Shown: in pieces, positions 49,901 through 61,900 of the stretch
Position numbering within the stretch: position 1 is the stretch's first letter
Layout of the letters: every line of letters starts with the position of its first letter
From: Phoronis australis
Lineage: Eukaryota; Phoronida; Phoronidae
NCBI GenBank assembly: GCA_002633005.1
Contig: NMRA01001003.1
Location: 1,329 to 65,328 of the forward strand
DNA: 64,000 nucleotides
Reading direction: 5' to 3'
Program-made: the position numbers and the translations under genes
Notes under the pieces: model-generated
Database searches by the model: none
The model's input: the letters and a program-made list of their open reading frames with translations, nothing else
What the model was told of the DNA's origin: nothing

Positions 49901-52900
49901 GCATCAACTGAGTACGTCTGGCTACTTTTAACTATTCTTTTTCTCAAAACACAGCCAATAATTGTCTTGACTGTAAAAACATGACTAAATGAACTGTATC
50001 AAGAACCACAACTGATAAATAAAACTCAACACCGTTGATACAATTGGGTGAATATGAGGATACAATGTTTTGAATTTTCCAATGTATTTGCTCTATCACC
50101 TGACTGTGTGATATTTACTTTAAATTTTTAGCCAGAAGTTTTCCTTTTGGTATTTTGTCATAACGTAAGCTAGGGAGACGAAATCCACTAAAATTTAAAT
50201 TGCAAAAAATGCACGAAATTTCATTTACATCAGAAACACAATTTCAAAACTGTAAAGAATGCACGAATTTTATTTAATGTTATGAAGTTTCAGAAACATA
50301 ATATTATGTTCAAAGTTGTCAATTATCACCCCTTTACATTTTTGATACACCTGATATTACTTGCCAATGCCTAGACACAAAATTGTGCCCAGTTCAAATA
50401 CTGAATGAAAGCCTACCTGAGTAACCCTTTGACCACTGGCCTTCCTTACAATCAGACTCTCAGGTACACCAATTAATTCGGCCACTTTTAACTCATCACT
50501 TTTGAGTTTGCCCAGCTACAGAAAAAGAGAATGAACAGTCAGTACAGGGGCTATATTTTGTCACTGAAATGGCCAAGTTAGAACTGCAGCTGTGGTTTCC
50601 AACTGTAATTGTGTCAAAACGAGGCAGTATATAATTCAGAGATGTGCCAAACAAACTAGATATGTGACTTTTATCAAGCGCTCCCTGTGGCAGTTTTAAA
50701 AACTAATGCTAGTCACACCATACAGAAGCATTATAGCTTGATCAAGCGCTCCCTGTGGCAGTTCGTAAAACTAACACAAGTCATACTGTACAAAGGCATT
50801 ACAGCTTTATCCAACTAAAAACAATATTCCCATTTCCAAACTTGCCCTAAAATATTTCATCAAAAGTTTATGTAAGATAACAGCACAGCATAAGACCTGT
50901 TGACAGTAGATCATCCAGTCTGGGTTGATCTGCTCAGCCATGTCGTAGGGTGTCACTAGGTAGACAAGATGGAGGTAGTTGGCCAACACCAGAGACTGCT
51001 GAGCTTGGCACAAGTCTCTGTAAAGCTGAGGGGCACGGTCAACATCCACACCGCCTGCAACAAGTGGAGACAACCATCACTACTTACACCAAGTGGGTAT
51101 GCTCACCCTGAAAATCAACGAGCACTGCCCCAAAACTAGAAGACCGGAAAAGGTTAATTTGGCATAGAAACAAAATCAAATGAGTATTCGAAAATTCGTA
51201 ATAGTATTCTTGAGGTGAACTGTGAAGTTTTCATTTGAAAAGGTTTGAGTTAAAATTGATCAAGGGGGTATTTTGCTATGAATGTACATTAATTTTCTTA
51301 AAAACGAAATTTTGTCTTAACAAAGTTGGTAACTTAGTGATAATATTCTCACGTAAATATTAAAAACATAATATATAATCTCTAATCTCATAATCTCTAA
51401 TCTCATAATCTCTATTCTTATAATCTCTAATCTTTTTTCTATCAGAAAATATATGCTTTTACTCACTGTTGTTTGATATATGAGTTAGAATGGAGGTCAC
51501 TCAATAAGGTTTGAAATAACCTTAACTTAGGAATATTTGGATCATGTTCAACCTTGCTTTTGCATACACATTTCCTAAAGTATTCCCATAGGATGAATGG
51601 AAGATGATATCAGGGATAAGTCATTGCCTGAGTATTACGATAAGTAATAAGATTAATGCAGATTTGATCAAATGGTGAAAGAAGAACGAAGACTTCATGG
51701 CCAAGAAATTGAACTGAAAAACTTACAGTTCAGTTTATTTGACCAATAATGCATTTCATCTATGGCAAGACTCGAGTCACCTGGTGCCACGAAGTAAACT
51801 TTTCATGAAAAATACACAGTGAATCTCCGAACTTCTCTAGTTAGTACAAACTCTCAATATTTGTTCACATTTCAATCTCATATTTCTTACAAAACCTGAA
51901 AAAAAAAACACTCAACCAGTGCACACGTTGCTATTACCCTCAAAGAACGTGGATCAATTTCATTTTTTGATTGTTGAACAATCATGATAAATTTTGCAAA
52001 GAGCTTGATATTCAAACCAAATCTGCATGGTCGGCACTTTTTCCAATCAATTGTTTGCAGTTTTCATGGCGAACATGGTTTATGTGTGAAACATTTCTTC
52101 TAGATCATTATAATTTCAGCCAACATTTCTCCAGGAATTCACCTTGGTACATTTTAAAATATACTAAGGTTTTAAAGCACAAACCAAGTTAGCCTATTGT
52201 ATGCAGTCATACTTATCATTAACAGTCATCTGAGATCCCTAGTCTCCAAAAAGATGATGATCATACAAGTTAACATTCAGAGCTCAACAGGGTGTGGACC
52301 AGTCAGTTACCCTCTGATTACCTTTGAAAGCAGCTCTGCCAAGCTCTGTAGCTGACATTGATCCACAAACATCACGTTTAATCAGCTTCAGCTCAAAAAG
52401 CTTGTTGAGAGCATCTTGAGCGACCTCATTTAAGTTGAGCTGAAGCAGTGAAGACTGCAAGGAGGCCAAGCTGGACAGCATGAACCTCTGAATATCGTCA
52501 ACGGTGGCAGCAATCTGTAAAGTAAGGGACTTGTAACATGAAACTCAGGATATCATAGATAGTGGCAGCAATCTGCAACATGAATGCCAAAGTGAACACC
52601 TGTATGTCAGAGTGAAGATTTCGCTTGAAGCCAGCCGATCCAGATTACGTAGGATGAAATTCTTTGATTTCAGGTTCGGTACACTGCTTAAGTCCTGAAA
52701 GTAGCTGGCATTATATTCTTCACACTTACAAATGATTAAACATTGTTAATTCGTGTTCCGAAATCTCTCCTGGGAGTATCGGAATTGTAAAAACCCGCTA
52801 CAGAATCATTTAGGCTTGAAGGTCCACTGACCACTGGAATATAATTGAAACATGCTTACCTTGAGACCTACACAGGACAACAACAGTGCCCTAATCCCCT

Positions 52901-52964
52901 TTCCTCCTTCATAGTACAAGCTGCTGGTACATTTACCACACGGCCCACTAACGAGGTCACGTAC
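43906..52964 (-). CDS. HELQ: HELQ C-terminal exons (winged helix, ratchet, helix-hairpin-helix)
   Basis: After the motor, residues about 570-720 give the winged-helix and start of the ratchet domain ([54 protein letters not shown]). Residues about 722-850 contain the conserved helices ([57 protein letters not shown]). The HhH-like tail follows ([31 protein letters not shown]). The final exon is a charged helix, [12 protein letters not shown]. In HEL308-type enzymes the ratchet and HhH domains pull and grip the translocating strand. Confidence 0.92.
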
Positions 52965-55900
52965 CTGAAATAGCATGACACTGTGGATCCCCAGCCACCA
53001 ATTGACTACGAGGAAAACAAGGCAAGAATATTCAATGTATAAATATTACTCGTTACGAAAAGCACACTGCATCCTGGGAATTTTCAAGCATGACAAGACT
53101 AAATGCTTTCACTGATGTAAAACAAAGTTGCTCTTTATAAGAGAAACACTTTACAGTTTACAAGTACGTCACAGTTTGCAAGTACACATGACACAGTTTA
53201 CAAGAACAGAGATAGCTGACAGCAGTTTGGGCACAAATGGCAGTTTCATCTTGAATCAATTTCTATCAGTACTAAAGGAAATAAAAGATAAATACAGTAT
53301 CAAACTTTACCTTCTCTCGGTCAGTGTTCTTCACAATCAATATACTATCACCAGATGTATCAATGCCTGCCCTGCCCGCTCGACCTGTCATTTGCTTGTA
53401 CTGGCTGTACGAGATGAACTCTGACCCCACGTAAGCAGAACGAAGTATGACTCTGTATTCAGATAAGCATTACATTACTGTGTCATGAACTGGTAATTGT
53501 TTATCAGACTATGGTTTTAACTATTAAAGAACAGCATAGATCTTCCACGTCTGCTTTAAAAACAAAATATGTTGTGGAAGACAGCATAAATTGCGTGATT
53601 GATATATACTTCATATACTTCCATTTCCCAACGGGTTCCAAGTCAACCACAATCTTCTCAGGATTGACCATAGTTGAGTATTTACCCATTTCCTAGTACG
53701 AATGACTGCCACAGACTCCACAAGATGAGAAAACAAGAAACAAGAGCAACGCAGAGCGTTGAAATGCGCCCACAATTGCACCGCATACGGTATCCTTCTA
53801 GGGTTGTTTATTGGTACCATACAGTGGCCAGTAGAGGGCTTATATGTAGTATGTTGTACTTTGCAAAATGGAAAGGCATGGTCATTGTCTCCTCAATAGG
53901 CTAGAGGCAAAATGTGAGTAATCTTCATAATACAAGCACATCCTATACACCAGTGGCTTAAAGCACCACAGAAACATAGAATTAAAAACAAATTTACCAA
54001 CATACGAGGTTAGCACAGCATTAGAATGCCAGAAACAAATTTCTACTTGGAACTTTTCCTTCATAGTCACGAACTAACACAAAGTATACACCTGAAGACA
54101 AATGAAAATACAGAGGTCAATGTAAAATACTAAAATTGCCACTAGAGGCATACCGGTAGTCGGATCCGTCCGAAAGTTCGCACATGCCGTCCCATTCATG
54201 AATGGAACATATGTGCCAAATTTCATGAACGTATGTCAAAGGGTTTTGGAGATAGAGCAGCGGACGCCGGATTCCGGACGGACGGACAGAGATGACGGCA
54301 TAATGCGTCCACATATAAATATGTGGGCGCATAAAAATGATCACTACTGCTCACTTCAGATTGAATTTAAAAAGAGTAGCAAACCACATACCTTTTTGCA
54401 GGAAGATTCACACCAGCTGCCAGTGTAGATGTACATGTCAACAGACAGAGGATACCACTAGAATATGACTCTTCAATAACTTTACGCTCATCAGCAGTCA
54501 GCCCACTGTGATGGTAGGCCACACCATATTGAATGGTCTTCTTTAGCACCTCGCAGATTTGACCATTACCTTCTTCGATGAGCTGCTTGATAAGGGCACG
54601 GCGTTCATCTTTTCTGATGTCCATCAGATGCCTTTGAAACAAAGCATACTGATTTTTCCCTGTGCAGTTAATATTGCAGCATGAATGCCAATTTTGCTCA
54701 ACCCAATCTGGTTATAGCGAGTTAGACTGGTTGATTCGGCAAATGACAATGCCTAGCGTTTAATTTTTGCGATGTAGAAATTTTTTGAATGAGTAATTTA
54801 GTTATCTCAATGCACAACAGTTAGAAATGATAGCATGCTAGCAAATAATTCACCAAAATCCTTTGAAATTTCACAGCCTTAAATCTGACTGAAAGGACAC
54901 TATGTAGCGCTGAGCGCTGCGCATCAAGTAGTCTTAATGCTATCTAGTGATAAAGCATACTTCATTATGTCACTGCTCAGTCAGAAAGTGTCGTTGCTAC
55001 TTTTTACATTGTAGCAGCCATTGTTATAGGGATCCATAAAATTAAACCATAGTCAGACACACAATTACTGAATTTGCAAATAAAACAAAAAGTCATCACA
55101 TCTGAGTAGAGTCCGATCCTTGCGGATGACTGCATCAACATGAAGGTTGGGGTCAACTTAAAGTCAAGTGAGCCAGCTGTTCACATATTAAGTAAAAACA
55201 CACCACAGAAAACACGTCTGGGTTTTAATCTTTTCAAAACAAAGAACGCTAGAAATAATAAAATAATCAAAGTGCTCTGAGGAGCAACACTTGGTAAAAT
55301 GGAGGGAAAAAGCAAGGACTAATACAGAGACAGCAACAACAAAGATGACGACGTCTGCAACACCGATGAGCAAGTAAAGGGTGACTTCACTATGTCATCA
55401 CAAACTCCAAAGATACAGGAGCAAAAAAATATGATTGCCACTGGGGGCACAGCAGCAGTTGGATCCATTAAAAAGTTTGCTCATTCTGTCCCATCAGTGT
55501 CTGCAAATTTCATGTCAAACATCCATCAAGGGTTTAGGAGATCCAGGAGCAGACTGAATAGATGACTGACCAGATGGAAGAACGATTGACTGGGTGAATG
55601 GGGCCAGCAGTATAATTTGACCACACAAGCACGCACGCATGCACACGAACACGCACACGAACATGCACACACACACGAGCACATAACAATGGCCACCAGT
55701 GTCATTGTGTGTCCAATTTCAACAGCAAATAACTGGTGCTGACGCAATGCAATCATATGACTGTGATAAATTTCATAAGGATCCGTTAAGTGTTTTTTGA
55801 AACAAAATATTGAACAAGCAAACGTAACGATGTGCGACAGACTGACGAGATACCAACTACATGCAACCACGAACAGAGCACAATAACTGGCATCATTTGA

Positions 55901-58900
55901 ATTTTGCCAAGTAATAACATAACAACAAATTGCAAGGTGAAAATTTGCTTTTTGTAAGATGTCACATGGCTGAAAGCTGTCAAACTACTGTACACAAACT
56001 ATTGCTTATAAAATAAATTCAGGTTCAATTGTATGGAGGATTTAGAAAAAATACATTTTTGTGGGTTGACAATGAATATTCAACATATGTCAGATAGTAT
56101 CACTAACAAAATTAATGTTGACAATTTGCTGCCTAACGAAATTTTAGAAATCAAGAAAGCAAAGTGCTTCGCAAAGTGCTAACTCAAAATCGAATAAGCA
56201 CACAACGTCAAACCCTTCAGTACCACAACAAATGTCTGACAAAAACAGCGTAGTCACAATATCCAGGAGTATGCTTCGTCACTAATTGCCATGGAATGTA
56301 GTTTTTGACAGAAAACGAATCAGGCATAGGAAACGAATAGGAGACTCAGACCTACCTAGGCATATTCTTGCATATCATGATGGCAACATTTTCACAGTTT
56401 TTCTTAGTTTGACAAAACACAAGACACGAGTTGTGTGGTATGACTTCAGACACCAGTCCAATAATGTGGTCGGGGTCAGCACTGCGGAGAGCCTTGGTGT
56501 ACTGTGAAACAAGAAACAATATGGCTGACAACATGGCTGACTCACACAGATCAGGAGAACCTCAGCATACGGTAAAACAAGAAACAACATGGCAGACTCA
56601 CACAATCAATAAACTTGACTACTAACGGCAATGTGACACAAGCAACGCGGATGCCATTGTTAGTGTCAAGTGGGAAACTTTCATGGAATTAGGACACATT
56701 GAGTGAAAAGAGGAAATCAACCTTATGGTAGCCTGTCATATCTTGAATATGCGCATGCATGTGTACAATCATGTGTGTTTCAACTAACATCAACGGAACA
56801 CCACAAAGCATTACAAACACTGAACGCTTAACTAGCACTTTACATCACCAGAAGGGAAAAAGTCACAATAAAAGGACTTGGTATTATCTTCTACTTACAG
56901 GAAACGTGGTTGTGCGACTGTGTTTGATGACATCTTCAGGACACTTGGCACTACTGTCTACCGAATAGAGAGTGTCGTTGAGTTTAATATATTCCTTTAG
57001 CTCAACCTGAAAGCAAAGCAATATTCAATTCTTTCATGATGACTCAAAAAAGATGCTTGGGATAGGTGGACTAAAGACAACCACTACGGTACCTCGTCAT
57101 TTATAACCAGAGACTTCAGATCCCCTCTACAGGAAAAACAGCAAGTGAAATTTCAAGATAAATATTTAGGTAATTCAAAGCATAACGGTAGAAGCATGTT
57201 GACTACAGTGAAATAAAGAAGGACTTTACTTAAAACCAAGGGAGGTCACAGTTTCTGCAGAACTCTCCTTGTGCGCTTTTTGAAACGGAAAAGGAAAGCG
57301 TTACGAGGAATGACAATATGGCAAGATTGAATGAACCGGTGACAAAGCAATGACCGCACAACCAATGACGATGTTGTCACCACCACCACAACCATTACCA
57401 ACACCACAACCACCACGCGACCAATGAAAATTATCTAAATCCTTACAAAGATCCACAGCTCCAATCAACAAATAGAGCAAACTAAGCAAGTTAACGGCAT
57501 AATGAAAGTTAGCTCTAAATCACTTGGCTGTATGATAGATTCAAAAAGCAAGTAAACTGCACAATGACCAAGAGTTAGCTCTGAATCACTTGGCTGAAAG
57601 GTGGATTCAATAAGCAACTGCAAAATAATAGTTAGTTCGAACTCACAAAGCCAATATGCAACAATGTAACAAAATAACACTTACCGGGCGGAAATCATTA
57701 CTGTACAGTTGTGCCTTCAAAAATTCCTGCACGTCAGAGATGTTACTCAGTGTGGCACTCATTCCCAAAATCTGGACGTTATCTACAGATAGGAAAGTAC
57801 ACTGTTCACACATTACTTAAGAAATAACATTATCCAACAAACACCTCATACAAATTCATACACGAGGTTAAAAAATAACTGCTATGTTGTCTACACAAAA
57901 GTAAGCACTGGGTTTCTCTATGACCAATAACAAAAATGTAGTTCTAAGCCCTCCCAATGGGTACATATTTCGCCCAGAGTCCAAGCAAGACTCTCATCAT
58001 ACAGGGGTACCCTTAGTGGGGATAACTATTAGTAATGGAAGTAATGCACAGATAAATCTTCAAAGCCATAAGTCATTACATCACATTGATTTCAGGCAGT
58101 GCAATGTGCCAGAGCATTTACAGGTACGATACTTGTTACTCAAAACCTTGATGACTCAAGACTATCTGTCCATCTGCAGATTCTTTCCGCTCAATTTCGG
58201 CACCATAATGAATTCAAGAAACAAAACACTAAAGATTAATACAATTCTTCATACGATAAAAATTACCAAAGAATGGAAAGACACACATTAATAAACTGAA
58301 AGCAATCAAACAAAGGAACCACAGCTTGTTTCAGCCAATGAAAAAATTTGCCTACGCTTACATTCTTATGTGGTTTACTGTTGTAGTTTTCAACATAGTG
58401 CCTTTCAAAATGGCATCAAAATACATTTATTTGTAACCTTACACAATCCCCTACATGTGCACACAAAATTGAGACCTGTGGCTGACAAAAGTGGAATGTG
58501 GAGAATTTTACAAATCACTAATTTCATGACTGCTTATTATATCAACGTATAGGCCAAGGTGGGTGTGCTGGTGTCATGACCAATGACTGCTTATTATATC
58601 AACGTATAGGCCAAGGTGGGTGTGCTGGTGTCATGACCAATGACTGCTTATTATATCAACGTGTAGGCCAAGGTGGGTGTGCTGGTGTCATGACCAATGG
58701 AACAGGCACCTGCATTACAAATGACGTGAAATTCCCACAAAATCATTTTTAAACTACAAATAAATGTGCAGTGCATGTATAAATCAGTTGTATAAAGTGT
58801 AACCATGCACATACTATGGACCACCATCAGTTTAGTGAGAGTCTCTTCCAAGATAGCACCGCGTCTCCCTCCCTCTCCAAGCATGTGAAGCTGTCAAAAA

Positions 58901-61900
58901 AGAACAGTAGTCATTAGTGACAAGAGCAACAAGGTGTGTACATTACAAATGCCAAATGTATGTGAAGGCTTATTTGTTCAAATATTTCTACACTATAAAT
59001 TGAACAACACTCAGGAACTTAAAATTGATTTTAAGGGAGCAATTAGGGATGACAATCCTGGAAGATAACGAGATTGTCGCAAAAAAAACCCCTGAAATTA
59101 CAAAAGACCTCAACTTTGGCCAACCTCAAAGCATCATATCTCTGAAATGGCTGATTGGATTCATACGAAACTTTCAGAAAGTATGCTTTTTGCACTATTC
59201 TCCAAAGCGCTGTTAGGAATTGTTTTTCCAGTGTTCTGCTTTTGCACAAAGAGCTGGTACTTCAGTCAAGGATTTTTCTGAACAAGTTGCATAAACCGAA
59301 AACTAACTGATAACTTAGAAAACTGTTTATACAGTGTTTCTGAGATCTTGATCCATTTATACCAAAAGAAACTTGGTCACTGTTCCCATTATTTTGATAT
59401 GACTGCTACTTTTGCAGAAGTTTAATGAACACATGGCCAAGTGACACAATTATTCAGAGAATGGTGCAAAGTTAACAAAAGCAATGCCGAACGTCGATAT
59501 GTGCCTACTGCATGCATCGCATACAGCTCAGACACAAAGGACGATCCTTATGTTCATCATTCCCACAAAAGGGAGTATGGTTGAAGAACTTATAGGCGTT
59601 ACGGGGTGCAAAGTACGTCAACAATCCTCACTTCAATAGAAGCATACCTGACGCCCTTCATCATGAGAATTCACGAAGTTTGGCGGAAACAAAGAAAACG
59701 TATTTAACAAAAACAGTAAAAAGTCCACTAGGAGGCACAATGTAGGTCAAATCCCTCTGACACAGAAACTTATTTGCCAAATTTCGTGAACATCAGTCAA
59801 GGAACTTGACAGATATCAAGACAAATGCAGCTGTGGTCATCTCACCAGGAAAACATTCTGCAAACTCTCATAACCATCGTTGGAGAGGTTTGGCCGATGG
59901 AGAGGCAGATGCCAAAAAACTCATAAACAATAAAATTGGCCACTAAATGGTGAAAAACATGTAAAATCTATCCAAAAATGCTTAGCTGGCGTCATCTTCA
60001 TAACATTTAACTGATCTACCAAATTTCATGAAAATCCATTAAGGAACTCCATGATACTGAGGCAAACGTAAAAAACTAAAATTACCACCAGGGGGCACAC
60101 CGGAAGCCAACCATCCCATCCATAACAGGAACATATCTCATTCTGCAAAATTTCGTGAGCATACAGCAGACACAGGACACAGGACAGTCTGACAGGGATG
60201 ATGGCATAATGCAAACAGATATGTGGGCGCATCATATAATGATCTACAGTTAGGAGATCTAAGTGTCAAGACCACCTGCTTTACTGTTATACCTTGAAAC
60301 ATGACAAGGCATAGAAAGCAAAACTTCCTATAGACAGTATATGCTAGAGTACATAAATCTGGCTAATGTATTTACAAATTAAAACCAATAACTCGAGATT
60401 TATAGACACCATCGAGTTGGAGGAAGTGTTGCTTTCATAAAACCTACAAGACTACATTGGCTCTGCCAGGGGATTATGATATTTCTTGCTCAACACTAAC
60501 ACACCTCATCCACTACCACCAAACCAAGGCTTCCAATTCTCTCCTCCTCTATTAGAGAGTTCACCAGACTGCAGGCCTTCTCAATGGTGGCAATGTACAA
60601 TGTCTGCCGCTTCATTCTTCGTTTGGGTGGAATCACTCCTTTGCTGCCAGCGTATTCTTCCACAAGGAAATCCAACTCTGAAGCGAATTCCACTAGAGTT
60701 CGCACCTAACAGCAAGAATTCAATGATAAAATTACAACATTGGTCAAGTATCATTTTCTAGGTCAAGTAACACTTACTAGCATGTACAACACATGTATAA
60801 CTCGTATCAAAGCTCAATAACAAATTGCTTTTTCTGATAAATTACTTAACTGTTGAATCATAAAACTAATTTATCAACAATATTTGATTGTACAAGTATG
60901 AAATTAAGCACAACTGAGATATAAATTTTGCCAAATCTTGCCTAACCATCCGTTTTGCATGTTATTGTTCAATTTGAACACAATAGATTAAACCACATCT
61001 ACCAAATCTTATTAAGGTCCTCTAAGGCGTTTAGGAAATGCCATAGCAGAAGTTTGGCGCCAGGTGCCCAGACAGAGATAACGGCAACCTGCACCCATAT
61101 CTGTGGGCACATATAAATTCTTTGAAAATGAGAACATTTGAAGTTGGTGGCACTGAGAGTATTGCTTATTGCAGAGTTTATGAACTTCTCTATTCATCAC
61201 CATACTCCAAACAAGGGTGTTTTTTGTGTGACATCATGAACATCTGAAGCATGATTGGCCAGTAATAATGAATGAGATTTTGGCCCTTGTGGCCTAAAGA
61301 AGACAAAAAGAAAATGTTATATATTGATGCATAAATATATGGGAAAAGCTCAAAATTGCCAACAACTGTTGGAAAACGGAAAGCATCAGAAAATCTTGAA
61401 ACTTGAGGTCATGTTTGGTGAGCTGAACAACTAAAAGATTATTAAGTAGCATTTGATGAGTGAGGTTCCAACTAAATTCGTAATGTCCAGTAATATAGGC
61501 CACGTTTTGCAAGTTGGTAATCCCCAAATCAGACCAATTAATTCTTCAAAACACAGGAATTGTTTCTAAAGCACTTCATTTCCCTTTCATAATTTCTAGG
61601 AAACAATTGTTGAGTAAAACAAGAACAAAATTACAGAAATACTTCAGAAAACTGTGACAGCATTTTCAAGATTTCATTATGTTAATGAATATTGATAACA
61701 AAAGTAATTCGATCACTTTGTAACTGATTTCAATTTGCTACGAACGTACCTTTCTTGAGTGCTAAATTTTATTAATTGAGACCAGGGGCTGGGCACATGA
61801 TTTTTTCAATGGTTTGACAAATTGAAAAAACGGACAACAATTGTTGAATGGCCAAGGATCCTACCTTCTCCTGGACAATAGCCACAAAGGGCAGAATAAG

